From Sulfurimicrobium lacus (GTDB lineage Bacteria; Pseudomonadota; Gammaproteobacteria; Burkholderiales; Sulfuricellaceae), in the NCBI RefSeq assembly GCF_011764585.1, contig NZ_AP022853.1, forward strand, positions 3,691,501 to 3,755,500: a DNA stretch of 64,000 bases. Reading direction: 5' to 3'. Shown here piece after piece: positions 57,189 through 64,000 of the stretch (positions within the stretch are counted from its first letter, which is position 1; every line of letters begins with the position of its first letter). The translations under genes were made by a program, and so were the position numbers. The notes beneath the pieces are model-generated. The model did no database searches. It had not been told where the DNA came from and worked only from the letters and a program-made list of their open reading frames with translations.

Positions 57189-58273
57189 GATGCCTGGTTA
57201 GAATTATTGACCGCTTCATAGGCGGCGATGTCTGCTTCGCATGCTACCCGGACGTCGATACCGTCATGCTGCTGACGATACCAATGCATGGTACGCTGCA
57301 CAGCGTCGACCAGAGACCAGCGTGGTTTAACACCCAGCACTGTGCGGGCCTTGGAGATTTCAAGGGCCAGCCAGCCAGCTTCATGCGGGCCATCGCTGCC
57401 GTCACCCCAATGAATTTCTCCCTGGCCATAGGCCTTTTGTGCCAGCTGTACCACTTCGCGCACAGACGCGGCCTCATGGGTTTCCGGGCCGAAGTTGTAA
57501 GCGCCCGCCAATTTGGGGTTTTGCCAGAGTTGCTCGGCAAGCTTGATGTAGCCGGAGAGAGGCTCTAATACGTGCTGCCAGGGCCGAATGGATTGCGGAC
57601 GTCGAATCTGTAGCGGCTGGTTTCCATTCCAGGCCCGAATTGCGTCCGGAATCAGGCGGTCTTCTGACCAGTCTCCTCCTCCAATGACGTTGCCTGCTCG
57701 AGCCGAGGCGACGGCAATGTTTTTCTCCGCCAGGTAAGAATCTCGGTAACTGGCAATAACAATTTCCGCTGCCGCCTTGCTGGCGCTGTAGGGATCGTAG
57801 CCGCCAAGCGCATCGGTCTCACGGTAAGGGTACGGCTGTTCAAGATTGTGATAAACCTTGTCAGTGGTTATGGCAACAACGGCGCGGACCGAATCGATAT
57901 CGCGCAAGGCATCAAGCACATTTGCAGTGCCTTGAATATTGGTAGCCAAGGTTGCCAGTGGATCACGATAGCTGGCCCGTACCAAAGCTTGCGCGGCAAA
58001 ATGGAAAATAATTTCCGGATGGGCCTTATCAATCAATACCGCGAGCGCTGCTGCATCCCGGATATCGCAGATATGGCTTTTGGTAAGCGTTTCAATGCCA
58101 GCCAAATCGAAGAGATTGGGCGTAGTCACTGGGGACAGGCTGATGCCGGTCACATGAGCGCCGAGCCTGTGCAACCAAAATGCCAGCCAGGAACCTTTAA
58201 AACCGGTATGGCCGGTGAGCAGAACGCGCTTGCCGCGCCAGAAGGCAGGCATCGGATTAACCGAATTCGTCAT
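57185..58273 (-). CDS. rfbG: CDP-glucose 4,6-dehydratase
   Basis: A 362-residue extended SDR. It has the NAD site VLLTGHTGFKGSWLAFWL, FHFAAQALVRASYRDPLAT, ITTDKVYHN, catalytic YSASKAAAE, SARAGNVIGGGDWSEDRLIPD and RPWQHVLEPLSGY, all characteristic of RfbG. It makes CDP-4-keto-6-deoxyglucose. ATG 58273 overlaps the rfbF TGA (ATGA); earlier in-frame starts up to 58309 lie in rfbF. Confidence 0.94.
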   Translation of the reverse strand: MTNSVNPMPAFWRGKRVLLTGHTGFKGSWLAFWLHRLGAHVTGISLSPVTTPNLFDLAGIETLTKSHICDIRDAAALAVLIDKAHPEIIFHFAAQALVRASYRDPLATLATNIQGTANVLDALRDIDSVRAVVAITTDKVYHNLEQPYPYRETDALGGYDPYSASKAAAEIVIASYRDSYLAEKNIAVASARAGNVIGGGDWSEDRLIPDAIRAWNGNQPLQIRRPQSIRPWQHVLEPLSGYIKLAEQLWQNPKLAGAYNFGPETHEAASVREVVQLAQKAYGQGEIHWGDGSDGPHEAGWLALEISKARTVLGVKPRWSLVDAVQRTMHWYRQQHDGIDVRVACEADIAAYEAVNNSNQAS

Positions 58274-59043
58274 TGCCAAATTTTCCATGGCGCCTTGCCG
58301 GCCCCCCAAAGCTCTTCAAGGTGATTCTTTTCTCGCAAGGTATCCATCGGCTGCCAGAAACCCAGATGCTCAAAAGCCATCATTTCACCCATCTCCGCCA
58401 GCTTGATAAGCGGCTCTCCTTCCCAGCTGCTGTGATCGCCCTCTATGAAATCAAGACATTTCGGAGAAAGTATAAAAAAACCACCATTAATAAGTCCGCC
58501 ATCGCCACGCGGCTTTTCCGCAAACCCCGTCACTTGGTCGCCCGACCTTTCCAGCGCGCCATAGCGGCCGGGAGGCTGCACGGCCGTGACAGTAGATAAT
58601 TTTCCATGCTGGCGATGAAATTCGATGGATGCCCGAATATCGACATTGCTCACCCCATCACCATAGGTAAAGCAAAACGCCTCCTCGTTTTTAATGTAAT
58701 CGGCCACACGCTTGAGGCGTCCGCCCGTGAGAGTGTCTTCGCCGGTATCGACCAGGGTCACTTTCCAGGGCTCAGCTTTCTTCTGATGCACTTCCATACG
58801 GTTGTCCGCCATGTCGAAAGTGACATCGGACATGTGCAGGAAGTAGTTGGCAAAGTACTCCTTGATGAGATAGCCCTTGTAGCCGCAGCAAATCACGAAT
58901 TCATTTACCCCATGGGCCGAATACATTTTCATGATGTGCCAGAGAATCGGCTTGCCACCGATTTCAATCATTGGCTTGGGTTTCAGGTAAGTTTCCTCGG
59001 AAATGCGGGTCCCGAGGCCACCGGCGAGGATGACGGCTTTCAC
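58270..59043 (-). CDS. rfbF: Glucose-1-phosphate cytidylyltransferase
   Basis: A 257-residue nucleotidyltransferase making CDP-glucose from CTP and glucose-1-phosphate. It starts KAVILAGGLGTRISEETYLKPKPMIEIG (nucleotide loop with metal-binding lysine), and has CCGYKGYLIKEYF, TYGDGVSNVDI, PPGRYGAL and FWQPMDTLREKN, the RfbF pattern that sets it apart from RmlA. It is first gene in the coupled rfbF-rfbG-epimerase-methyltransferase-aminotransferase-NeuD series. 13 bases separate it from the transketolase-like gene. Confidence 0.95.
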   Translation of the reverse strand: MKAVILAGGLGTRISEETYLKPKPMIEIGGKPILWHIMKMYSAHGVNEFVICCGYKGYLIKEYFANYFLHMSDVTFDMADNRMEVHQKKAEPWKVTLVDTGEDTLTGGRLKRVADYIKNEEAFCFTYGDGVSNVDIRASIEFHRQHGKLSTVTAVQPPGRYGALERSGDQVTGFAEKPRGDGGLINGGFFILSPKCLDFIEGDHSSWEGEPLIKLAEMGEMMAFEHLGFWQPMDTLREKNHLEELWGAGKAPWKIWQ

Positions 59044-59056
59044 GGATCAATCCTTC

Positions 59057-61000
59057 CTATTTGTTGAGTTTGGCGCGAATAACGGCAGATATTGATGCGC
59101 TGTCCAGGCCATGCACTTTCAGGATTTCCGGATTTGTGCCACAGGCCGGAATTTCACCGATACCAACTCTGAACAGCTTCTTTTCTGACAAGGCTTCTTT
59201 CGCAATAATCTCGGCGATCCGATCCCCCTGCCCACCAACGAGATAGTGGTTGTCGAGCGAGAATATGTCCATGCACGTTCCCACTTCGCGGGTCAGCCAT
59301 TCGGCATCGATGTTATTCAGCCAGGGCAGGTTGATTACCTTGACCGACAAGCCTTTCTCTTCGCGCAAAGACTGCGCTGCCTGCACCGCCGCGGAAAGCA
59401 GCACCGGGCCATAGGTGATTAGCACGGCATCCTTCCCCTCGGTCAAGGTGACACCTTTACCGAGTTGTGGTTTGTAGTCCGAGGGCAGTTCAAACGGGAT
59501 TACCCAGGGCAGGCTTACCAGTCGCAGGTAGCTGCTCCCGGCGCTCTGGTTGACAGCCCAGTCGAGAAGCATGGCGACCTCCGCCTCACAGGAAGGCTCC
59601 ATGAGCGTTAGCCCAGGTATGCCGCCAAGCGCGGAAATGTCGCGCACGGCCTGGTGGGAATGCCCCGGTCCACCTGGAACGACGCCGGCCAGCGAACCGA
59701 CATAGATGATTTTTTCCAGTTCGGTGGCATTGTTGTATATCTGTTCGTTCGGGCGGGAGGAAAGAAAACAGGCAAACGAGTGGACAACCGGCAGCAAGCC
59801 TTGCAGGGCCATGCCGCCTGCCTGAGAAACCATGTCCTGTTCGGCAATTCCACATTCAACGAATCGATCCGGAAATTCCTTCTGGAACGGGATCAGGCCG
59901 GTGTCCAGGATAAGATCGGCGTCCAGGGCGACGATGTTTGGATTGCGCCGCGCCTGCTCGATTAAAGCATTCGAATAGGCCTGAATCAGTCGTTGTGGAT
60001 TTTCCGGCAACACCGCTGCGGGGCGGATGATGGTTTCGAGTTCCAGTTGGGCCGCACCGGCTGTGTTCAGCTTGGCGTTCGCCGTATCAATCAGTTCCTG
60101 CGCTGCCTTGACGTAAGCTTCGTCGCTGGGCGCGCCACTGTGGAACTTGTAGAACTCCACGTCGGAATCGATGGAGGTGTGTTCCATAAAGGAAACACCC
60201 TTACCCTTGATGGTGTCGGCAATAATGACCTTGGGCTTATCAGTAACATTTTTGGTAGCCGCGAGCGTTTGGGCGAGAGCGGCAAGGTCGTTACCATCGC
60301 AGCGACTGACATGCCAGCCGAAGGCAGCCAGCTTGGCCTCAAGATCGCCAAGATCGCTGACCTTGGCGACAAGTGTGTCCGACTGCAACTTGTTGTGATC
60401 GATAATGACCGTAAGCTCGTGCAGTTTGTTATTGGCGGCGGAAACCAGCGATTCCCAGAACTGGCCTTCCTGCAGCTCGCCATCTCCGGTCAGGACGAAG
60501 ACATTTCCGGAGCGCTTGCGCAGACGGTTGGCGAAGATCATGCCCTTGGCCTTGGAAACCCCCATGCCCAGCGAGCCGGTATTGGTGACGATATTGGGCG
60601 TGGCGATATCCGGATGACCGGGCAGACCACCCAGTTTTCGCAGGGTATGAATCAGGTCGAAATCGAGCCGGCCCAGTCCGATGAACGTGTTGTAAAGACC
60701 AGGTGCATCGTGCCCCTTGGACGAGAAAAAAATGTCCTGTGGGGAGACTTCATCGCCCTCAGGTGCAATCCGGAGTTCGTTAAGCTGCAACCATGACATG
60801 ATATCCATACTGCTGAAGCTGCTACCGATGTGGCCGGATCCTGCGCGGGCGATCATGTAAAGGGTGTTGATCCGGCAGAGAGCGGCAAACAGGCCGGTTT
60901 TTTCTACCGGGGGCACGGGCAGAGCTCGAACCCGCTCAAATTCCTTGAAAGGTACGTAATACAGGGTACCGCTAACGGCTTCTCCAATTTGATCGCCCAC
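59057..61000 (-). CDS. Transketolase-like TPP enzyme of the sugar cluster
   Basis: A 647-residue protein combining transketolase N-terminal and C-terminal halves. TPP motif GDG at 172-174 with DHNK at 201-204; GHIGSSFSSMDI near 56-67; catalytic glutamate in FVECGIAEQD (E387); SFACFLSSRPNEQIYNN. I choose GTG 61000 because GGAG lies 6 bases ahead and the longer frame (to 61057) overlaps the upstream gene. It is far from the housekeeping tkt at 13486-15471 in sequence, and similar genes in other clusters are often split in two. It may transfer a two-carbon unit to or from a sugar precursor. Confidence 0.82.
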   Translation of the reverse strand: MGDQIGEAVSGTLYYVPFKEFERVRALPVPPVEKTGLFAALCRINTLYMIARAGSGHIGSSFSSMDIMSWLQLNELRIAPEGDEVSPQDIFFSSKGHDAPGLYNTFIGLGRLDFDLIHTLRKLGGLPGHPDIATPNIVTNTGSLGMGVSKAKGMIFANRLRKRSGNVFVLTGDGELQEGQFWESLVSAANNKLHELTVIIDHNKLQSDTLVAKVSDLGDLEAKLAAFGWHVSRCDGNDLAALAQTLAATKNVTDKPKVIIADTIKGKGVSFMEHTSIDSDVEFYKFHSGAPSDEAYVKAAQELIDTANAKLNTAGAAQLELETIIRPAAVLPENPQRLIQAYSNALIEQARRNPNIVALDADLILDTGLIPFQKEFPDRFVECGIAEQDMVSQAGGMALQGLLPVVHSFACFLSSRPNEQIYNNATELEKIIYVGSLAGVVPGGPGHSHQAVRDISALGGIPGLTLMEPSCEAEVAMLLDWAVNQSAGSSYLRLVSLPWVIPFELPSDYKPQLGKGVTLTEGKDAVLITYGPVLLSAAVQAAQSLREEKGLSVKVINLPWLNNIDAEWLTREVGTCMDIFSLDNHYLVGGQGDRIAEIIAKEALSEKKLFRVGIGEIPACGTNPEILKVHGLDSASISAVIRAKLNK

Positions 61001-61011
61001 AATATGCTCCG

Positions 61012-61767
61012 TTATTCGTGAATAGGGTAAATGGATCGGTTGATGCTGGGCAAGCAAGCCTCGCCTTTAGCAAGATAGTGCTCTGCCAACAACCAGTCCT
61101 CAGGTTCGTTAATGTCGAAGCCTTCCAGTCCCTGACTGACAAAGGGAATGATCGCCTCCCCGGCGATGCTGCCCGATTCGAGCGGCACACGGGACCAGGC
61201 AATCTCGAGGCTGGCATCTTGCGCGTAAATCTCGGGTAAGGCAGCGTACTGGCTGCTGTGCCAGGGTGTGTTACCGTTGGTGAAGGGCATGACGGGCAAC
61301 ATGCGTTGGCCGCGTATCACCCACATCTTTCCAGGGTGTTGTTTGCATTTTTCGATGGCGCGCAGGGAATCCGCGCTCTTGTCTTGTGTAAACAGCTTCC
61401 AGGCCCGTTGAATTGTTTCTGGCAGGCGGAACGGGCTGGTGGGGCGAAGAATGCTGAAAATCTCGTAATCTCTGCCTTGTTCCTTCAGAGCGTTTAGCAT
61501 CCAGACAACCCACTCGATGTCGGGCGATTTATCGCCAGAAATCTCCGATGAGCGCAGAAATGGCACCTCCGCCCCATAATAGCGGGCGACATCGGCATAC
61601 TGTTCGCTGTCCGTCGCACAGATCACTGCATCGAAGACGCCGCTTTCGATGGCGGCGCACACGGTGTAGGCAAGCATCGGGTGCCCGCCCAACGGCTTGA
61701 TGTTCTTGTTGGGGACCCGCTTGGAGCCGGATCGGGCAGGAATGAAGGCGACGGATTTTGGCTTCAT
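61012..61767 (-). CDS. CMP-sugar synthetase (acylneuraminate cytidylyltransferase family)
   Basis: A 251-residue NeuA/SpsF-type nucleotidyltransferase. The nucleotide loop reads FIPARSGSKRVPNKNIKPLGGHPML, followed by AVICATDSEQYADVARYYGAEVPFLR and LRPTSPFRLPETI. Such enzymes activate nonulosonic or other ulosonic acids as CMP esters. No NeuB or NeuC homolog is in the window. It is 7 bases downstream of the aldehyde dehydrogenase gene and 11 bases upstream of the transketolase-like gene. Confidence 0.85.
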   Translation of the reverse strand: MKPKSVAFIPARSGSKRVPNKNIKPLGGHPMLAYTVCAAIESGVFDAVICATDSEQYADVARYYGAEVPFLRSSEISGDKSPDIEWVVWMLNALKEQGRDYEIFSILRPTSPFRLPETIQRAWKLFTQDKSADSLRAIEKCKQHPGKMWVIRGQRMLPVMPFTNGNTPWHSSQYAALPEIYAQDASLEIAWSRVPLESGSIAGEAIIPFVSQGLEGFDINEPEDWLLAEHYLAKGEACLPSINRSIYPIHE

Positions 61768-61774
61768 GGCGTAG

Positions 61775-63247
61775 TCAGATCAGATTGCTGCGCGTAAGGA
61801 AGGAGATGTTTTTCAACTCGGAGTACACGTCCAGCGCCTCAACCCCTGGCTCTCGCGTGCCGTTGCCGGATGCGCCGAATCCGCCAAATGGCATGTGCGG
61901 TTCGCTGCCGAAGGTACCGAGGTTAATGTTGGCCACGCCGGCTCTTACCCGTTGAGCGAACCACATGGCCCGATCGACATTGCGGGTATGAATCGCCGCC
62001 GTGAGACCGTATTCGGTGGCGTTGGCGAGTGCCAGGGCATCCGCCAGGTCATCGACGGGATGCAGCGTGACGACCGGGCCGAATACTTCCTTGCAACTGA
62101 GTTCGGCCGAGGGCTGAAGCCCTTCGATGACGGTGGGCTGGATGTAATATCCATTGGCGAGTTCGGGGCTTGACGGTGCTGCGCCGCCGCACAGGATACG
62201 CCCACCTTCTGTCTTGGCGTAATCGATGGCCGCAAGGATTGCCTGCTGTTGACGTTTGTTGATGACCGGACCCAGGTCGCAGCTGGCGCTTACCCCAAGT
62301 TTCAGACTTTGTGCCTTGACCACCAACTTGTCGCGAAAGGCTTCGTATACCTCTCTGAATACAAGAATGCGGCTGCCTGCAGCACAACGCTGTCCAGCGT
62401 TGCTAAAGGCCGAAAGTGATGCCCAGTGGACCGCTTGATCAAGGTCGGCATCGTCACATACCACGAACGGATTCTTGCCGCCGAGTTCGAGCGATATGCG
62501 AGCCAGGCGCTTGCCAGCCACTTCTGCGATCCAGCGGCCGACGCCGGTGGATCCAGTAAAGCTGATCACTGCGACGCGGGGGTCTTCGACCAAGGCGGCG
62601 CCAGCCGGTTGTCCTCGTCCCTGAACAACGTTGAACACACCATCCGGCAGTCCCGCTTCCTTGGCTATCTTGCCAAACAGCAGGGCAATTTGCGGCGAAT
62701 CCTCAGCCGCCTTCAACACCACGGTATTGCCACAAACCAAGGCCGGAAAAGTTTTCCAGGCGATATTCGCGATAGGTGTGTTGGCAGGAACAATCAGGCC
62801 GGCGATACCGCGCGGCTGCCTGACAGTATGGCTATATTTACCTGGCGTACCGGAGGTAAGAGAACGGCCGTAAAGGCGCATGCCTTCGCCGGCGAAGTAT
62901 TCGGCCTGAAGAATGGCGCCTCCCACTTCACCCTTGGCATCCTGCGGGGGTTTTCCGGTTTCCACGGCGATGCACTCGCCAAGTTCGTCGGCGCGCCGTT
63001 TCATTCCCGCCACGATCTCCGCGAGAATCTGGCCACGCCGGACCGGGGTGAACTCGGACCAGGTCAGGAATGCTTCGCCTGCTGCCGCGATGGCACCTTG
63101 CACGTCGGCGGCTGACGAGTCGGCAACCCGGCATAGCAGTTCGCTATTGTGCGGGTTGAACTTGTCCAGCCATGCATCGTTCTCGGGCAGACTTTCGCAG
63201 CCATTAACCCAGTTAGGTACGCGAGGGGTGTTGTTGGTCATGGTCAA
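61775..63247 (-). CDS. NAD(P)-dependent aldehyde dehydrogenase
   Basis: A 490-residue ALDH-superfamily enzyme. Catalytic C288 in NAGQRCAAGSR, general base E255 in LELGGKN, cofactor loop FTGSTGVG near 230-237 and terminal FGGFGASGNGTREPGVEAL are intact. Substrate is not evident. The ATG overlaps the SDR gene stop by ATGA, so it is coupled to a sugar-cluster gene set and may oxidise a sugar aldehyde to the acid. Confidence 0.87.
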   Translation of the reverse strand: MTMTNNTPRVPNWVNGCESLPENDAWLDKFNPHNSELLCRVADSSAADVQGAIAAAGEAFLTWSEFTPVRRGQILAEIVAGMKRRADELGECIAVETGKPPQDAKGEVGGAILQAEYFAGEGMRLYGRSLTSGTPGKYSHTVRQPRGIAGLIVPANTPIANIAWKTFPALVCGNTVVLKAAEDSPQIALLFGKIAKEAGLPDGVFNVVQGRGQPAGAALVEDPRVAVISFTGSTGVGRWIAEVAGKRLARISLELGGKNPFVVCDDADLDQAVHWASLSAFSNAGQRCAAGSRILVFREVYEAFRDKLVVKAQSLKLGVSASCDLGPVINKRQQQAILAAIDYAKTEGGRILCGGAAPSSPELANGYYIQPTVIEGLQPSAELSCKEVFGPVVTLHPVDDLADALALANATEYGLTAAIHTRNVDRAMWFAQRVRAGVANINLGTFGSEPHMPFGGFGASGNGTREPGVEALDVYSELKNISFLTRSNLI

Positions 63248-64000
63248 ATCGCCGTCCAGCCGCCATCAATGACGAGATTTGCACCTGTCATGTAGCGAGA
63301 TGCGGAACTGGCCAGGAAAAGCACCGCGCCGTTGTAGTCGTCGACGTTCGCCATATGCCCGACAGGTATGCGCCCGCAATAGACGTCAAGAAAAGCTTGT
63401 TCCTGGTTGTTGAATACGCCAGCGATGGTGAGCGTGTTCACCCGAACGTTTTTCTTGGCCCAATAGACAGCGAGATAGCGGGTGAGGTTGAGTATGCCGG
63501 ACTTCGATGCGGAGTACGCGACGGGTTTGTAAAAGGTCTCGCCGCGCTGACGACGGTATTCATAAAGATTCTGGTCGGGCGATACCACCCCGTAAATCGA
63601 GGCGACATTGATAATTGAACCCTTGCCCGCCTTTGCCATGGCAGCGCCGAAGACCTGGCAGCAAAGATAGACACCTTTGAGGTTGACGTCGATCACTTTG
63701 TCCCATGAGGCTTCCGGATAGTCCTCGAATGGGCCATTCTCTTCCGGAGGCGCAGAAGGCGGGGAATCAATCGCAGCGTTGTTGATCAGGACGGTAGGCG
63801 TTCCGAACTTGCTGGCAATTTCAACCAGGGCTTGTTGCAGCGAAGCCTTGGCGGTGACGTCCGACGCACAAAAAAGGTAATTATCCGGGTATTGCCCAGC
63901 CAGTGATTCGCTTCCCGCCGACGGCCGGACATCCAGCCCAACAACGCGTGCGCCACGTTCAAGAAACGCCTTGGCGTACTCGCCGCCCAATTGGCCGGAC
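63244..64000 (-). CDS. SDR oxidoreductase, 5' end cut by window edge
   Basis: About 252 residues are visible and the frame is open through the right edge. The first visible residues, GQLGGEYAKAFLERGARVVGLD, are the second half of the TGxxGxLG cofactor loop, so only about 10-15 residues are missing. NNAAIDSPP, SIINVASIYG and catalytic YSASKSG are intact. The extended C-terminus MTGANLVIDGGWTAI is typical of classical SDRs. It is the first visible gene of the SDR-ALDH-CMP synthetase-transketolase group, and more may lie beyond the window. Confidence 0.87.
   Translation of the reverse strand, partial: SGQLGGEYAKAFLERGARVVGLDVRPSAGSESLAGQYPDNYLFCASDVTAKASLQQALVEIASKFGTPTVLINNAAIDSPPSAPPEENGPFEDYPEASWDKVIDVNLKGVYLCCQVFGAAMAKAGKGSIINVASIYGVVSPDQNLYEYRRQRGETFYKPVAYSASKSGILNLTRYLAVYWAKKNVRVNTLTIAGVFNNQEQAFLDVYCGRIPVGHMANVDDYNGAVLFLASSASRYMTGANLVIDGGWTAI

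Overview
The window looks like a high-GC betaproteobacterial chromosome, probably of the Nitrosomonadales (Sulfuricella, Gallionella or Thiobacillus type). This rests on gene order (dusB-fis-purH-purD and tkt-gap-pgk-pyk-fba on one strand), a short 78-residue Fis, a CbbA-type class II aldolase, and recurrent GCTGACGGCTGA and GAGGGGTGAGG intergenic palindromes. The genus is an inference. No tRNA, rRNA, insertion sequence, CRISPR array or integrase was seen.

Positions 1-16.5 kb are housekeeping. A gene cut by the left edge converges on phoR at a large hairpin. Leftward from there lie phoR, phoB (with a three-repeat Pho box), tsaC, purD, purH, fis, dusB, then fba, pyk, pgk, gap and tkt, and an inositol-monophosphatase-family gene. 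Nearly every junction here carries a different small palindromic repeat. Positions 16.6-23.6 kb hold a thioredoxin-family gene divergent from rsmE, then argA coupled to a PhnD-like binding protein and a GGDEF/EAL protein, then a Tim44-like gene.

Positions 23.7-34.25 kb (+ strand) form a lipopolysaccharide-core operon joined by start/stop overlaps: WaaG-like transferase, MsbA, four more glycosyltransferases (two CgeB-like), a GT9 heptosyltransferase-like enzyme, an O-antigen ligase-like membrane protein and a second GT9 enzyme. A DUF4143-type ATPase with its own promoter separates it from the next block.

Positions 35.5-64 kb (- strand) are a large O-antigen or exopolysaccharide locus. It contains a WcaJ-type initiating transferase, glycosyltransferases, a frameshifted methyltransferase, two paralogous cysteine-motif proteins of unknown function, a Wzx flippase and also a Wzm/Wzt ABC exporter, a GT2-membrane-methyltransferase fusion, an SGNH-like protein, further methyltransferases, and sugar-nucleotide genes. 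The latter fall in two groups. One is a tightly coupled CDP-glucose set (cytidylyltransferase, 4,6-dehydratase, RmlC-type epimerase, sugar C-methyltransferase, PLP aminotransferase, NeuD-type acyltransferase) that predicts a CDP-linked, C-methyl-branched acylamino 6-deoxyhexose. The other is an SDR, an aldehyde dehydrogenase, a CMP-sugar synthetase and a transketolase-like enzyme, suggesting a second CMP-activated, possibly chain-extended sugar. It runs off the right edge. These predicted sugars, together with the two cysteine-motif paralogs, are the most novel content.
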